DNA of 64,000 nt from Leifsonia tongyongensis (GCF_010686705.1 NZ_JAAGWY010000004.1:1-64000); one strand, 5' to 3'; shown: positions 34,689 through 43,737, counted from the first letter of the stretch. A program made the numbers and translations. The notes: a model not told the origin generated them from the sequence alone.

Positions 34689-36368
34689 TCATGGTGGTGC
34701 CTTGTCGGGCAGGCGGATGCGTCCGCCTTCGCGGGGTGTGCGGGTCGGGTCGAGGTGCGCCGGTGGCGTGAACCAGGGGATGTGTTCGCGGACCTGGATG
34801 TCCCAGCCGTCGTCATGCACCCGATGATGGTGGTGCGAGCAGAGCAGGATCCCGTTCTTCAGATCGGTCGGTCCGGTGTCTCTGTCCCACCAGCGGATGT
34901 GGTGCGCCTGCGTGTAGGAGGGTGGGTGTGGGCAGCCGGTCCAGGCGCAGCCGCCGTCCCGTTCGGCCAGGGCGTGCTTCTGCGCCGTGGAGAACAGTCG
35001 TTGCTTGCGACCCAGGTCGAGGACTTCGCTGTCACGCCCCAAGACCATGGGGATCAGGTTCGCGTCGGCGGCGAGCCGCCGGGCGGTTGCGGCGCTGACC
35101 GGGGTGGGTACTTCGTCGATCTCCGCGGCACCTTTCCCGGAGCGCAGGTCGGCCAGGCTGACTCTTACGATCATGGTCACCGGCGGACTGGTCGCCCCGG
35201 AGGTGCAGCCGGCCCGGTGCCGGAACACTTCGACCGCCCCATCCGACCGGAGTTGGGCCATACTCCGGGTCTCCGGCATCGCGGGCGTGTCCGGTGTGTC
35301 GGGTTCTGTGTCTGCGAACCGCACCCCCGTCGGCCGAGCCGACGCATTGCGGGCGTCACCAGTGTCGCGGGAATCGCCGGCGTTGCCGGTGTCGCCGAGG
35401 TCGTGACCGTTGCCGGTGTCACCGAGGTCGTGACCGTTGCCGGTGTCGCTGGTGCCGCGGGTTTCGCGGGAGTCACGGATGTCGCCTACGTCGTGACCGT
35501 CACCGGTGTTGCGGCCGTTGCGTTTGTCGTGGAAGTCGCGGGAGACGTAGGCGGTGATCTGTGGCACCACATGCCCGGCGGATTCGGCGTCGAGGCGCCA
35601 GTCGATCCGGGTCATCCCATCCCGGGTGGTCGTGATCGTCAACGACCGGCGCCGGCGCTGGATCTGCTCACGTGGTTCGGTGCCATCCTCGTCCAGCCGG
35701 TCCCGCAGCTGGATCGCCGACCGGCGCATCTGCTCCACGGTCAGGGCCGGCGCATGCTCGACCAACAACCGCTCACCCCTATGGCGTTGTTCCAGGCTGC
35801 AGCCGTCGCCGGTCTTACCCAGTTCCCGGATGATGACTGCCGCCTGCTCCACCGAGACATCACAGGTGGACGCCCGGTCGCCGGGTTCTCCCGGGTCACC
35901 GGCATCGGCGGGGTCACCGAGCAGCGCGGCAGCCAGTTCGGGGAACTCGGGCGGCAGTTCTTCACCGGTGAGCGTGTGTTTCGGTGCGGTTGCCCTGGCC
36001 ACCGCACAGAGTTGGCGGGCGTGCGGCAGGCTGGTGCGCCACAGTTCCTCCAGGAACGACCCGATATCACCGTGCCCGCCGGCCCGCACCGGATCCGTGG
36101 CTGGGTCCAGGCTGCCGGCCCGGTTCAGGGCGGCGATCCGCCGCAACGCCACCCGCTCCAGCACCGCCCGCACCGCACCGATCGCCGCCAGCGAGCGGGC
36201 GTGCAACTGCGCTTCGCTCAGACTGGATGCATCCGCATCCGCCACTGCACCTGCATCCGCCCCTGCCACCACTGCACTTGCATCCGCCACCGGATCCGTT
36301 TCGAGCGCGCGCAACGCGTCGAGCGCAGCAGCGACCGCGGCGAGATCGTCGGCGGGTGGGAAGGTCAT
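34689..36368 (-). CDS. DUF222/HNH endonuclease (13E12-repeat family)
   Basis: 559 residues. The N-terminal DUF222 helical domain (about 45-260, with Arg-rich GEREQ-like helices) is followed by a low-complexity linker and a C-terminal HNH nuclease: CAWTGC, THHIRWW-like QAHHIRWWDRDTGPTDL and LLCSHHHHRVHDDG. The linker holds a nine-residue tandem repeat (GHDLGDTGN), coded by 27-bp units at 35382-35435. The family is multicopy in many actinobacteria and is linked to mobile REP13E12 sites in mycobacteria. Function in the cell is unclear. Confidence 0.87.
   Translation of the reverse strand: MTFPPADDLAAVAAALDALRALETDPVADASAVVAGADAGAVADADASSLSEAQLHARSLAAIGAVRAVLERVALRRIAALNRAGSLDPATDPVRAGGHGDIGSFLEELWRTSLPHARQLCAVARATAPKHTLTGEELPPEFPELAAALLGDPADAGDPGEPGDRASTCDVSVEQAAVIIRELGKTGDGCSLEQRHRGERLLVEHAPALTVEQMRRSAIQLRDRLDEDGTEPREQIQRRRRSLTITTTRDGMTRIDWRLDAESAGHVVPQITAYVSRDFHDKRNGRNTGDGHDVGDIRDSRETRGTSDTGNGHDLGDTGNGHDLGDTGNAGDSRDTGDARNASARPTGVRFADTEPDTPDTPAMPETRSMAQLRSDGAVEVFRHRAGCTSGATSPPVTMIVRVSLADLRSGKGAAEIDEVPTPVSAATARRLAADANLIPMVLGRDSEVLDLGRKQRLFSTAQKHALAERDGGCAWTGCPHPPSYTQAHHIRWWDRDTGPTDLKNGILLCSHHHHRVHDDGWDIQVREHIPWFTPPAHLDPTRTPREGGRIRLPDKAPP
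35382..35446. repeat. 27-bp coding tandem repeat in the HNH linker
   Basis: The unit GTTGCCGGTGTC...GTGACC occurs at 35382-35408 and 35409-35435 with one base difference, and a third partial copy begins at 35436. It encodes the repeated linker residues on the minus strand. Confidence 0.8.
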
Positions 36369-36520
36369 GGTTCAACCCAACCAGCAACCACCGACATTCG
36401 GGGCCGCGAATAAACAACCTCTGATCAGCAATTTCCCTGTGGATAGATTCCGAGATCACCCAATTGTGGAGGAGAGGTCGACGGCGCCGCGTCGGGCCGG
36501 GGCGAGGGAACCCCTCCCGG

Positions 36521-36536
36521 TATACTTGGCCTGACA
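36521..36536 (+). promoter_or_regulatory. -10 element and leaderless start of the leader ORF
   Basis: TATACT at 36521-36526 is a near-perfect -10. The leader ATG follows at 36537, so a transcript starting about 7 bases after the -10 would have almost no 5' UTR. No clear -35 is visible. Confidence 0.5.
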
Positions 36537-36728
36537 ATGGACGACCCTCCTTCTGCCGATAGCCCATTCGCCTCGGCGCGGCCAGCGGTCGCACCGCGCC
36601 CTCGACTGAGCCCGACAGCCGGTCCAAGCCCGACAGCTCCACCAAGCCCGACAGCCGGTCCAAGCCCGACAGCTCGACCAAGCCCGACAGCGCGACCAAG
36701 CCTCCGCGGTGGCCACCATGGCCTATGA
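36537..36728 (+). CDS. Proline-rich leader ORF of the CNNM operon
   Basis: 63 codons starting MDDPPSADSP, with about 17 prolines and a repeated PSPTA block encoded by five 18-bp DNA units (36609-36698). Its stop (36726-36728) overlaps the start of the CNNM transporter gene in another frame (GTG 36709 / ATG 36718). That transporter start has no ribosome site of its own, so its translation probably depends on ribosomes from this ORF. An acidic, proline-rich N-terminus before a Mg2+ transporter recalls the MgtL leader peptide of enterobacteria, which stalls or destabilises ribosomes at low Mg2+. No protein domain is present. Confidence 0.5.
   Translation: MDDPPSADSPFASARPAVAPRPRLSPTAGPSPTAPPSPTAGPSPTARPSPTARPSLRGGHHGL
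36609..36698. repeat. 18-bp tandem repeat, five copies
   Basis: AGCCCGACAGC starts at 36609, 36627, 36645, 36663 and 36681 with variable last positions. It codes for Pro-Ser-Pro-Thr-Ala-X in the leader ORF. Confidence 0.85.
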
Positions 36729-38043
36729 GTGGATCATGCTCGGCATCGGAGTGGTGCTGACGATCGGTACGGGCTTCTTCGTCGCGAGCGAGTTCTCTCT
36801 CGTCAACCTGGATCGCAGCGACCTGGAGGCACGCCGTGCACGGGGCGAGACACGTCTGGGCATGACGATCGCGGCTCTGAAGATCACGTCCACCCACCTG
36901 TCGAGCGCACAACTCGGCATCACCCTCACCACGCTCCTCACCGGTTACACGATGGAGCCGGCCATCAGCTCCCTTCTGTCGGGTCCGCTGACGGCGATGG
37001 GCATCCCACGAGGTGCCGTCCCCGTAATCGCTACGACCGTGGCCATCGTCGTCGCAACGCTGGTGTCGATGATCCTCGGCGAACTGGTTCCCAAGAATTT
37101 CGCACTCGCGCTCCCTCTCCCGACGGCCAAGCTGGTCATCCCGTTCCAGACCGTCTTCACGGCGGTGTTCAAGCCGTTCGTGGCACTCCTCAACAACACG
37201 GCGAACGGGGTGATCCGCCTGTTCGGCTTCGAGGTGAAGGAGGAACTGTCGGGGGCGCGGACCGCGGAGGAGCTGTCCTCCCTCGTCCGTCGTTCGGCGA
37301 GCGCCGGAGTTCTGGAAGCCGACACGGCCACCCTCCTGAGCCGTACCCTCGCGTTCTCGAGTCATACGGCATCGGATGTGATGACCCCGCGACTGAGGAT
37401 CGCCAGCGTACGCCGCACCGATCCGGCACAGGCCGTGCTCGAGCTCGCACGAAACACCGGGTTCTCGCGTTTCCCCGTCGTCGACGAAGACGTGGATGAT
37501 GTGGTCGGATTCGTCCATGTCAAGCAGGCGGTCGCGGTCCCGCGTGGCCGACGAGCACGTGTGCCGGTCTCCGCCCTGCAGACGGATGCGCTCCGCGTGC
37601 CCGAGACGATGAGCCTGGATACTCTGCTCGGTGAGCTCCGAGGCAGCGGTTACCAGATGGCGGTCGTGGTCGATGAGTACGGCGGAACGTCAGGGATCGC
37701 GACCCTGGAGGACCTCGTCGAGGAACTCATCGGTGAGGTCGCCGACGAACACGACCGCACACGAGCCGATGTGGTGCGCGGACGGGATTCGCTCACGTTC
37801 CCCGGCATCCTTCGACCTGATGAGCTTCTCGAACGTGCGGGCGTCCAGGTACCGGAGGAAGGCCCGTACGAGACGGTCGCCGGATTCGTGATGAACGAGC
37901 TCGGACGACTTCCGGTGGTCGGCGACGAGGTGCTGATCGATGGCGGGACCTTGCGGGTCGTTCGGCTCGACGGCCGCCGTATCGACCGCATCCGGTACAC
38001 ACCCGATCCCGATGAGGAACCGGGGGAGGCCGACCATGAGTGA
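36709..38043 (+). CDS. CNNM/CorC-family (HlyC-like) ion transporter, first of pair
   Basis: Up to 444 residues; start is GTG 36709 or ATG 36718. The N-terminal DUF21/CNNM membrane domain (about 1-185) contains LGITLTTLLTGYTMEP and LGELVPKNFAL. Next come two CBS domains (about 215-340), with DEYGGTSGIATLEDLVEELIGE, and a C-terminal CorC/HlyC domain (about 355-435). Characterised members export or import Mg2+ or Co2+ (MpfA, CNNM). It overlaps both the leader ORF upstream and the second CNNM gene downstream. Confidence 0.88.
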   Translation: MATMAYEWIMLGIGVVLTIGTGFFVASEFSLVNLDRSDLEARRARGETRLGMTIAALKITSTHLSSAQLGITLTTLLTGYTMEPAISSLLSGPLTAMGIPRGAVPVIATTVAIVVATLVSMILGELVPKNFALALPLPTAKLVIPFQTVFTAVFKPFVALLNNTANGVIRLFGFEVKEELSGARTAEELSSLVRRSASAGVLEADTATLLSRTLAFSSHTASDVMTPRLRIASVRRTDPAQAVLELARNTGFSRFPVVDEDVDDVVGFVHVKQAVAVPRGRRARVPVSALQTDALRVPETMSLDTLLGELRGSGYQMAVVVDEYGGTSGIATLEDLVEELIGEVADEHDRTRADVVRGRDSLTFPGILRPDELLERAGVQVPEEGPYETVAGFVMNELGRLPVVGDEVLIDGGTLRVVRLDGRRIDRIRYTPDPDEEPGEADHE

Positions 38044-39073
38044 CTGGGCCGGACTCGCCTGGCTGGTCGTGCTCCTGCTGATCAACGCGTTCTTCGTCGG
38101 AGCGGAATTCGCGGTGATCTCGGCACGACGGTCGCAGATCGAACCGCAGGCCGAGCGGGGCAGACGCAGCGCGAGGACGGCGCTGTATGCGATGGAGCAC
38201 GCGACACAGATGCTGGCGACGACCCAGCTGGGCATCACCGTGTGTTCGCTGCTGATCCTGAATGTGTCGGAACCCGCGATCCACCATCTGCTTCAGGGCC
38301 CGCTGCAGCTCACGGGATGGCCGGATCAGGTCATAGGGACGATCGCGTTCATCATCACGCTGGTCCTGGTCTCGTTCCTGCACGTGGTCTTCGGCGAGAT
38401 GGTCCCGAAGAACCTGTCGTTCTCGATGCCGGACCGGGCGGCACTGCTCCTTGCGCCCCCGCTAGTGGCGATCGCACGGGTGTTCCGGCCGATCATCGTC
38501 GCGCTGAATGCGTCGGCCAACGCGGTGCTCCGCCTGTTCCGGGTAGAACCCAAAGCGGAGGCGGCCAGCACATTCACTCTCGACGAGGTGGCGACGATCG
38601 TGACCCAGTCGACCCGCGAGGGTGTGCTCACCGACCGGACGGGCGCGCTGACGGCGGCGTTCGAGTTCACCGAGAAGAAGGTGCGTGATGTCGCGCTCGG
38701 TGTCGGAAAGCTGGTGTCGCTTCCGCACAACGCGACACCGCGCGATGTGGAGCGCGCCGTCGCGAAGAACGGTTTCTCGCGATACGTGGTTCTGGACGAG
38801 TCAGGGGAGCCCGTGGGTTACCTGCACTTGAAGGATGTGCTCGACCTGGAGGACACCGCGTTCGAGGTTCCGGTGCCGACGAAACGCATCCGCCGCCTGG
38901 TGACGGTTTTCGCCGATAGCGACCTGGAGGATGCGCTAGCGAGCATGAGGCGCTCCGGAGTCCATCTGGCGCGCGTGTTCGATGCCGACGGCGAGACCAC
39001 GGGCGTGCTCTTCCTCGAGGACATCATCGAGGAGCTCGTCGGCGAGGTTCAGGACGCGACCCGTCGCGGTTGA
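38036..39073 (+). CDS. CNNM/CorC-family ion transporter, second of pair
   Basis: 345 residues from ATG 38036, overlapping the first gene by 8 bp. DUF21 domain (about 1-180, with VFGEMVPKNLSFSMP) and a CBS pair (about 205-330); it lacks the C-terminal CorC domain of its partner. Such paralogous pairs are common in actinobacteria and may form a heterodimer. The operon ends at the 14-bp repeat array. Confidence 0.87.
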   Translation: MSDWAGLAWLVVLLLINAFFVGAEFAVISARRSQIEPQAERGRRSARTALYAMEHATQMLATTQLGITVCSLLILNVSEPAIHHLLQGPLQLTGWPDQVIGTIAFIITLVLVSFLHVVFGEMVPKNLSFSMPDRAALLLAPPLVAIARVFRPIIVALNASANAVLRLFRVEPKAEAASTFTLDEVATIVTQSTREGVLTDRTGALTAAFEFTEKKVRDVALGVGKLVSLPHNATPRDVERAVAKNGFSRYVVLDESGEPVGYLHLKDVLDLEDTAFEVPVPTKRIRRLVTVFADSDLEDALASMRRSGVHLARVFDADGETTGVLFLEDIIEELVGEVQDATRRG

Positions 39074-39086
39074 CCGCGCCCTGGTG

Positions 39087-39184
39087 ACCGGGTCCGGCCG
39101 ACCGGGTCCGGCCGACCGGGTCCGGCCGACCGGGTCCGGCCGACCGGGTCCGGCCGACCGGGTCCGGCCGACTGCGCCTGGCCG
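39087..39184. repeat. 14-bp tandem repeat, six perfect copies plus one degenerate
   Basis: ACCGGGTCCGGCCG repeats without error at 39087, 39101, 39115, 39129, 39143 and 39157; 39171-39184 is a degenerate seventh copy. It fills the gap between the convergent CNNM and flavin oxidoreductase genes. Its strong self-complementarity (CCGG cores) may let it act as a terminator for both. Confidence 0.9.
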
Positions 39185-39194
39185 ACCGCGGCCG

Positions 39195-40283
39195 TCAGGC
39201 CTCGGGCCAGCGCGCCCGAAGGTACTGCCCGGGCCAGTAGTCGATCTCGACCCCCAGCTCGTGGGCTGCGCGCAACGGAAAATGCGGATCGCGCAGCAGT
39301 TCACGGGCGAGCAGCACGGCGTCGGCACGGCCCTCCTCGACGACCGCGGCAGCCTGCTGGGGCGTCGTGATGAGGCCGACCGCACCGACGGAGACCTCCG
39401 ATTCGTGCTTCACGAAATCGGCGAACGGCACCTGGTACCCGGGACCCAGGGTGATGCGCACACCCGCCACCAGCCCGCCACTGGAGATGTCGAAGAAGTC
39501 GGCTCCGGCTTCGGCGGCCCAGCCGGCTACGACGGCAGTCTGTTCCTGGTCCCAGCCGCCTTCGGCGTAGTCGGATGCCGAAAGGCGCACGATCACGGCG
39601 ATGTCGTCGTCGACGGCGTCGCGAACGGATCGCACGATGCGGAGCAGGAGACGCGCCCGGTTCTCGAGGGAACCGCCGTACTCGTCCTCGCGTAGGTTCG
39701 ACAACGGCGAGAGGAACTGGTGCACGAGGTAGCCGTGCGCTCCATGGATCTCCAGCACCGCGAAGCCCGCGTCGACGGCACGTCGCGCAGCCGCAGCGAA
39801 ATCGTCGACGACCTTGTCGATTCCAGCCGCGTCGAGCGCGAGGGGCTCGTCGTAGCCGTCGAACGCCACCGCAGACGGGCCCACCGTGCGCCAGCCGTCC
39901 GCCGATTCCGGCACCGTTCCGTGCCTGTCACCCTGCCCCCAGGGCGCCCAGGTGGAAGCCTTGCGACCCGCGTGCGCGAGCTGGATGCCCGGCACGGCGC
40001 CCCGCTCACGGATGAAGCCGACGATACGAGCCCAGGCGTCGCGTTGCTCGTCGTTCCAGATGCCGGTGTCTTCAGGGGAGATCCGGCCCTCCGGGCTGAC
40101 GGCCGTCGCCTCGGTGAGAACGAGCCCGGCGCCGCCAGTCGCGAGCGACCCCAGGTGCACGAGGTGCCAGTCATGCGGGACGCCGTCGTGCAGCGCGACG
40201 GAGTACTGGCACATCGGCGAGACCCAGATCCGGTTGCGCATGGTCGCGCCACGGATGCTGAGCGGGTCGAAGAGTGTTGGCAT
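39195..40283 (-). CDS. NADH:flavin oxidoreductase (OYE/YqjM type)
   Basis: 362 residues forming an FMN TIM barrel: RNRIWVSPMCQYS at the start (flavin-site Cys of the YqjM class), IQLAHAGRKAS, EIHGAHGYLVHQFLSPLSN and a C-terminal LLRDPHFPLRAA. The paired His of HGAHGY bind the substrate carbonyl. It reduces activated C=C bonds with NAD(P)H. It is followed on the same strand, upstream, by the HAD gene with a 37-bp gap. Confidence 0.9.
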   Translation of the reverse strand: MPTLFDPLSIRGATMRNRIWVSPMCQYSVALHDGVPHDWHLVHLGSLATGGAGLVLTEATAVSPEGRISPEDTGIWNDEQRDAWARIVGFIRERGAVPGIQLAHAGRKASTWAPWGQGDRHGTVPESADGWRTVGPSAVAFDGYDEPLALDAAGIDKVVDDFAAAARRAVDAGFAVLEIHGAHGYLVHQFLSPLSNLREDEYGGSLENRARLLLRIVRSVRDAVDDDIAVIVRLSASDYAEGGWDQEQTAVVAGWAAEAGADFFDISSGGLVAGVRITLGPGYQVPFADFVKHESEVSVGAVGLITTPQQAAAVVEEGRADAVLLARELLRDPHFPLRAAHELGVEIDYWPGQYLRARWPEA

Positions 40284-40320
40284 GGGTGTCAGGATTCCGT
40301 TCCGTGCGTGGCCGGTCGAC

Positions 40321-40968
40321 TCAGGCGGTGAGCGACATCAGGAACCGTCGAAGGTCGGCGGCCCCGGTGAAGACGTGTGCGGTGATCCCGAGAGCTTCGG
40401 CTCCGCGCACATTGTCTTCCCTGTTATCGATGAAGACCATGTCTGCCGCGCTTATTCCGAGTTCGCCCATCACGATCTCGAAGATGTCGGCGCTCGGCTT
40501 GATCGTGCCGAGCTCGCCGCTCACGAACACCGCCTCGAAAAGGTCGCCCAGCGTGCCGTGGCGGAAGTACGAGCCGAAGTCACGGCCGGCGTTCGACAGC
40601 AGTGCCAGGCGCGTGCCACCCTCCTGCAGGTCGATGAGGACGTCGAGGGTGTCGTGGTCGATCGACAGCCAGCTGCGGAAATCGGCCAGCCACAGGCGAT
40701 GGATCTTCGAGTCGCTCCACTGCTCGCCGAGCTCCGCCCCGATGCCCCGCCAGTAGTCCCGGATGCTGATCGTGCCCTGGTCGAGCGCGTCTCGATGCCT
40801 CCAGTAGGCCGGCCAGAACTCTGCGGATTCACCGCCGGCGATTCCCACGAGATCGGCGCGATCGGCTTCGCTCGGACTCACCGAGATGACCTCGCCGTAG
40901 TCGAAGACGACGACTTTGCCTGGGATGCTGATACTGGCGTTCGCAGTCACAGTGCTGACCTCTTTCAT
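40321..40968 (-). CDS. HAD-superfamily hydrolase
   Basis: 215 residues from ATG 40968. VVFDYGEVIS gives the nucleophile Asp; LLSNAG is motif II and KPSADIFEIV with FIDNREDNVRGAEALG are motifs III and IV. It belongs to the small-cap subgroup with epoxide-hydrolase-N-terminal-like and haloacid-dehalogenase-like phosphatases. Substrate is unknown. It may be co-transcribed with the flavin oxidoreductase. Confidence 0.83.
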   Translation of the reverse strand: MKEVSTVTANASISIPGKVVVFDYGEVISVSPSEADRADLVGIAGGESAEFWPAYWRHRDALDQGTISIRDYWRGIGAELGEQWSDSKIHRLWLADFRSWLSIDHDTLDVLIDLQEGGTRLALLSNAGRDFGSYFRHGTLGDLFEAVFVSGELGTIKPSADIFEIVMGELGISAADMVFIDNREDNVRGAEALGITAHVFTGAADLRRFLMSLTA

Positions 40969-41058
40969 CGTTTTCAACCTATCGTGAAGGGATGAGCTTG
41001 AATGCCCGGTACCGGAAGCTGTGGATGGCGGACACCCTGTGAACGCGGTGACCCCGTG

Positions 41059-41907
41059 ATGATGGCGAGCTGGCGCACCTGGACCGCTGAGGATGCCGGC
41101 ATCTGGATTGCGGCGCCCATCGACTCCGACGACAAGTACACCAGGGGAGTGCTCGGTGTGGTCACCGGTTCCGACCTCTATCCGGGCGCGGCAGTGCTCG
41201 GTGTCGAGGCCGCCGCACGAACCGGAGTCGGGATGGTGCGCTATGTCGGGGCCGCGCATCCGAGCGAGCTCGTGCTTCAGCGCCGGCCCGAGGTGGTCTG
41301 CGCACCAGGCCGGGTCCAGGCGTGGCTCATCGGATCGGGCATGGATGCGGACAACCGGCCCGAAGACGACGCGACGCGGCTCCGAGCGGCGCTCGCCGAC
41401 GGCGTGCCCGTCGTGATCGACGCCGGCGCGCTCGACCTGATCGGCACGGCGACAGGACCTGTCGTGATCACTCCGCATTTCCGGGAGCTCGCGAGCGCCC
41501 TGGCGGCGGCCGGCGGCAGTGCCGAACCTGTGCCGACCGCGGACGCCATCGCCGCCGACCCGAGTGGCTGGGCCGTCCGGGCGGCCGAGACCCTCCAGGT
41601 CACCGTGCTGCTCAAAGGCCACATGACCTATGTCGCCGATCCGTGGGGGACCCGGCTGTGCGTTTCGGCAGGCCCCGCGTGGCTCGCCACGGCGGGCAGC
41701 GGCGACGTGCTCGGCGGCGTACTGGGCGCCCTCGTGGCGACGCATGCGCGTGCCGTGTCCGCAGACCGCTCGGCCCTGTCGATGCTGGCGGCGACCGCGG
41801 CGTTCGTTCACGGCCGGGCCGGAGAGCGTGCATCCGCCGGAGGTCCGATCGCGGCCCTCGACATCGCCGAGGCGCTCCCGGCGACCATCGCCGAACTCCT
41901 CGCCTGA
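41059..41907 (+). CDS. nnrD: ADP-dependent NAD(P)H-hydrate dehydratase
   Basis: 282 residues from ATG 41059 (GTG 41056 and a longer start at 41002 are alternatives). Ribokinase-like fold: GVVTGSDLYPGAAVL at the start, VVITPHFRELASAL in the middle and the active-site LATAGSGDVLGG near the end. It repairs the hydrated cofactor NAD(P)HX. The epimerase part (NnrE), often fused or adjacent, is absent. Confidence 0.85.
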   Translation: MMASWRTWTAEDAGIWIAAPIDSDDKYTRGVLGVVTGSDLYPGAAVLGVEAAARTGVGMVRYVGAAHPSELVLQRRPEVVCAPGRVQAWLIGSGMDADNRPEDDATRLRAALADGVPVVIDAGALDLIGTATGPVVITPHFRELASALAAAGGSAEPVPTADAIAADPSGWAVRAAETLQVTVLLKGHMTYVADPWGTRLCVSAGPAWLATAGSGDVLGGVLGALVATHARAVSADRSALSMLAATAAFVHGRAGERASAGGPIAALDIAEALPATIAELLA

Positions 41908-41965
41908 TCGGGCGTGGCCCCCGTCGGCGGCATCGCGTCATATGTCACCGCTACGATTGGCGTCT

Positions 41966-43387
41966 ATGGCGTTCGAACCGGCACTGCGCGCGGGGTCGGC
42001 GACGCCGGAAGCGGATGCATCCGGCCTTCGCAGGCTCTTCGCATCCCCTCTCGCTCTGTGGATCGCCTTTCTGCTCGTGCACCTGATCCTCGGGTTCCTC
42101 GCGTTCCATTCCGTCGGAGAACCGCTCGGCGACGTCTACCTGGTCTACAAACCGTGGGCACAGCTGGCGCAGGCCGGCTCCGTCGTGGGGATCCAGTCCG
42201 ACTGGGTCTACCCGATCGGTGCTCTGGTGCCGATCATGCTCCCGTTGCTCCTCGGCGCGAGCAACTACATCGGATCGTGGCTGACCATGGTCCTGCTGCT
42301 CGACGCGGGCGCGTTCGCGGTGCTCACCATCGGGCGGCGTCCGCGCCAGCTGGTCGCTGCCTGGTGGTGGCTCGCCTTCCTGCTGCTCCTCGGCCCGATC
42401 GCCGTCGGGAGGCTCGACTCGGTGTCCGTCCCGCTGGTGATCGTGGGACTCCTCTGGCTGACATTGCGGGAGCGCGTGGCGGTCGTCATGCTTACGGCGG
42501 CGACCTGGATCAAGGTCTGGCCCGCCGCAGTCCTCGCAGCCGTGGTCGTAGCGGCGCGCACCCGCTGGCAGATCCTGGTCGTGGCGGGGACGACGAGCCT
42601 CATCCTCGTCATCCTGGCCTTGACCTTCGGCAGCGGCTGGCATGTGCTCAGCTTCATCACCATGCAGACCGGTCGCAGCCTTCAGATCGAAGCGCCGATC
42701 AGCACACCGTGGATGTGGGAGGCCGCGTTCAACCGCCCCCACGCGTTCGTCTATTACGACCCGCAGCTGCTGACGTTCCAGGTCACAGGCGACGGCAGCG
42801 CGGTGGCGAGCTCGCTCATGAACCCGCTGCTCGGGATCGCGAGCGTCGTCGTGCTGCTCATCGGCATCCGCGCGGTCCGCGCCGGCGCGCCCATGACCCG
42901 CTTACTGCCGACACTGAGTCTCGCGCTTGTCGCCACGCTCATCGTCTTCAACAAGGTCGGGTCGCCGCAGTACATCACCTGGCTGGCCGCGCCGGTCGTG
43001 AGCGGCCTCGTCTACCGCGGCCGCGCTTTCCGCACTCCGGCGATCCTCGTGACGTGCACCGCAGCGCTCACGCAGGTGATGTACCCCAACCTGTATGACT
43101 TCGTCCTCAACGCGCAGCCCGCCGGACTCGCAGTGCTCACGGCGCGGAACATCATGCTGCTCGTTGTGCTCGGATGGTCAGTGTGGTCCCTCTGGCGTGC
43201 CGCCCACCCGATGGCGGACAATACGGATGAGCTCCCGATACGCGTCTGGCCGTTCCGTGCGCTCCCCACCGAGGGAGAGGGCGCGGGCATGGGCACGGTC
43301 GATGACGATGACGCCGTCGGTGACGGATTCCCCGACCCGAGGCATCCGGTCGCCGGTGCGCCGGGCCCGCTCGAGACGAAGGAGTAG
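41966..43387 (+). CDS. GT87-like polyprenyl-phosphate sugar transferase membrane protein
   Basis: 473 residues from ATG 41966 with about ten membrane helices. The acidic residues after the first helix (LGDVYLVYKPWA), the internal KVWPAAVLAA, and NKVGSPQYITWLAAP in the last third are typical of the GT87/DUF2029 mannosyltransferase-like family, which uses lipid-linked sugars at the outer membrane face. The acidic C-terminal tail (about 440-473) is cytoplasmic. Acceptor is unknown. The gene ends 5 bp before the thiamine-binding-protein gene. Confidence 0.75.
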   Translation: MAFEPALRAGSATPEADASGLRRLFASPLALWIAFLLVHLILGFLAFHSVGEPLGDVYLVYKPWAQLAQAGSVVGIQSDWVYPIGALVPIMLPLLLGASNYIGSWLTMVLLLDAGAFAVLTIGRRPRQLVAAWWWLAFLLLLGPIAVGRLDSVSVPLVIVGLLWLTLRERVAVVMLTAATWIKVWPAAVLAAVVVAARTRWQILVVAGTTSLILVILALTFGSGWHVLSFITMQTGRSLQIEAPISTPWMWEAAFNRPHAFVYYDPQLLTFQVTGDGSAVASSLMNPLLGIASVVVLLIGIRAVRAGAPMTRLLPTLSLALVATLIVFNKVGSPQYITWLAAPVVSGLVYRGRAFRTPAILVTCTAALTQVMYPNLYDFVLNAQPAGLAVLTARNIMLLVVLGWSVWSLWRAAHPMADNTDELPIRVWPFRALPTEGEGAGMGTVDDDDAVGDGFPDPRHPVAGAPGPLETKE

Positions 43388-43392
43388 GAATC

Positions 43393-43707
43393 ATGCTTGT
43401 CGCTTTCTCGGTCGCCCCCAGCGGCGGCGAGGCGCCCGACGCATCCCTTCATGACGCGGTGGCCGCAGCCGTGAAGATCGTGCGCGAGTCCGGGCTGCCG
43501 AATCACACCGACTCGATGTTCACCACGATCGAGGGGGACTGGGATGAGGTCTTCGACGTGGTCAAGCGTGCGACGGATGCGGTCGGCGCGTTCGGCACGC
43601 GCGTCTCCCTGGTGCTGAAGGCGGATATCCGGCCGGGCCACACCGGCGAGCTCGCGGGCAAGGTGGAGCGTCTCGAGGCTGCATTGAGGTCCGCGGCGGA
43701 GAACTGA
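43393..43707 (+). CDS. MTH1187-family thiamine-binding protein
   Basis: 104 residues starting MLVAFSVAPSGG and continuing with SGLPNHTDSMFTTIEGDWDEVFDVVK, the MTH1187/YkoF-like signature. This small alpha/beta protein is thought to bind thiamine. Its stop is followed by a 75-bp gap that holds the MFS operator. Confidence 0.85.
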   Translation: MLVAFSVAPSGGEAPDASLHDAVAAAVKIVRESGLPNHTDSMFTTIEGDWDEVFDVVKRATDAVGAFGTRVSLVLKADIRPGHTGELAGKVERLEAALRSAAEN

Positions 43708-43737
43708 CGGCTCCGCCCGTGACGTTGTAACGGTTTT

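Noticed and set aside
36609-36698. CRISPR-like regular repeats
   Set aside because: Units are contiguous 18-bp tandem copies without spacers. The arrays at 34401 and 39087 fail for the same reason.
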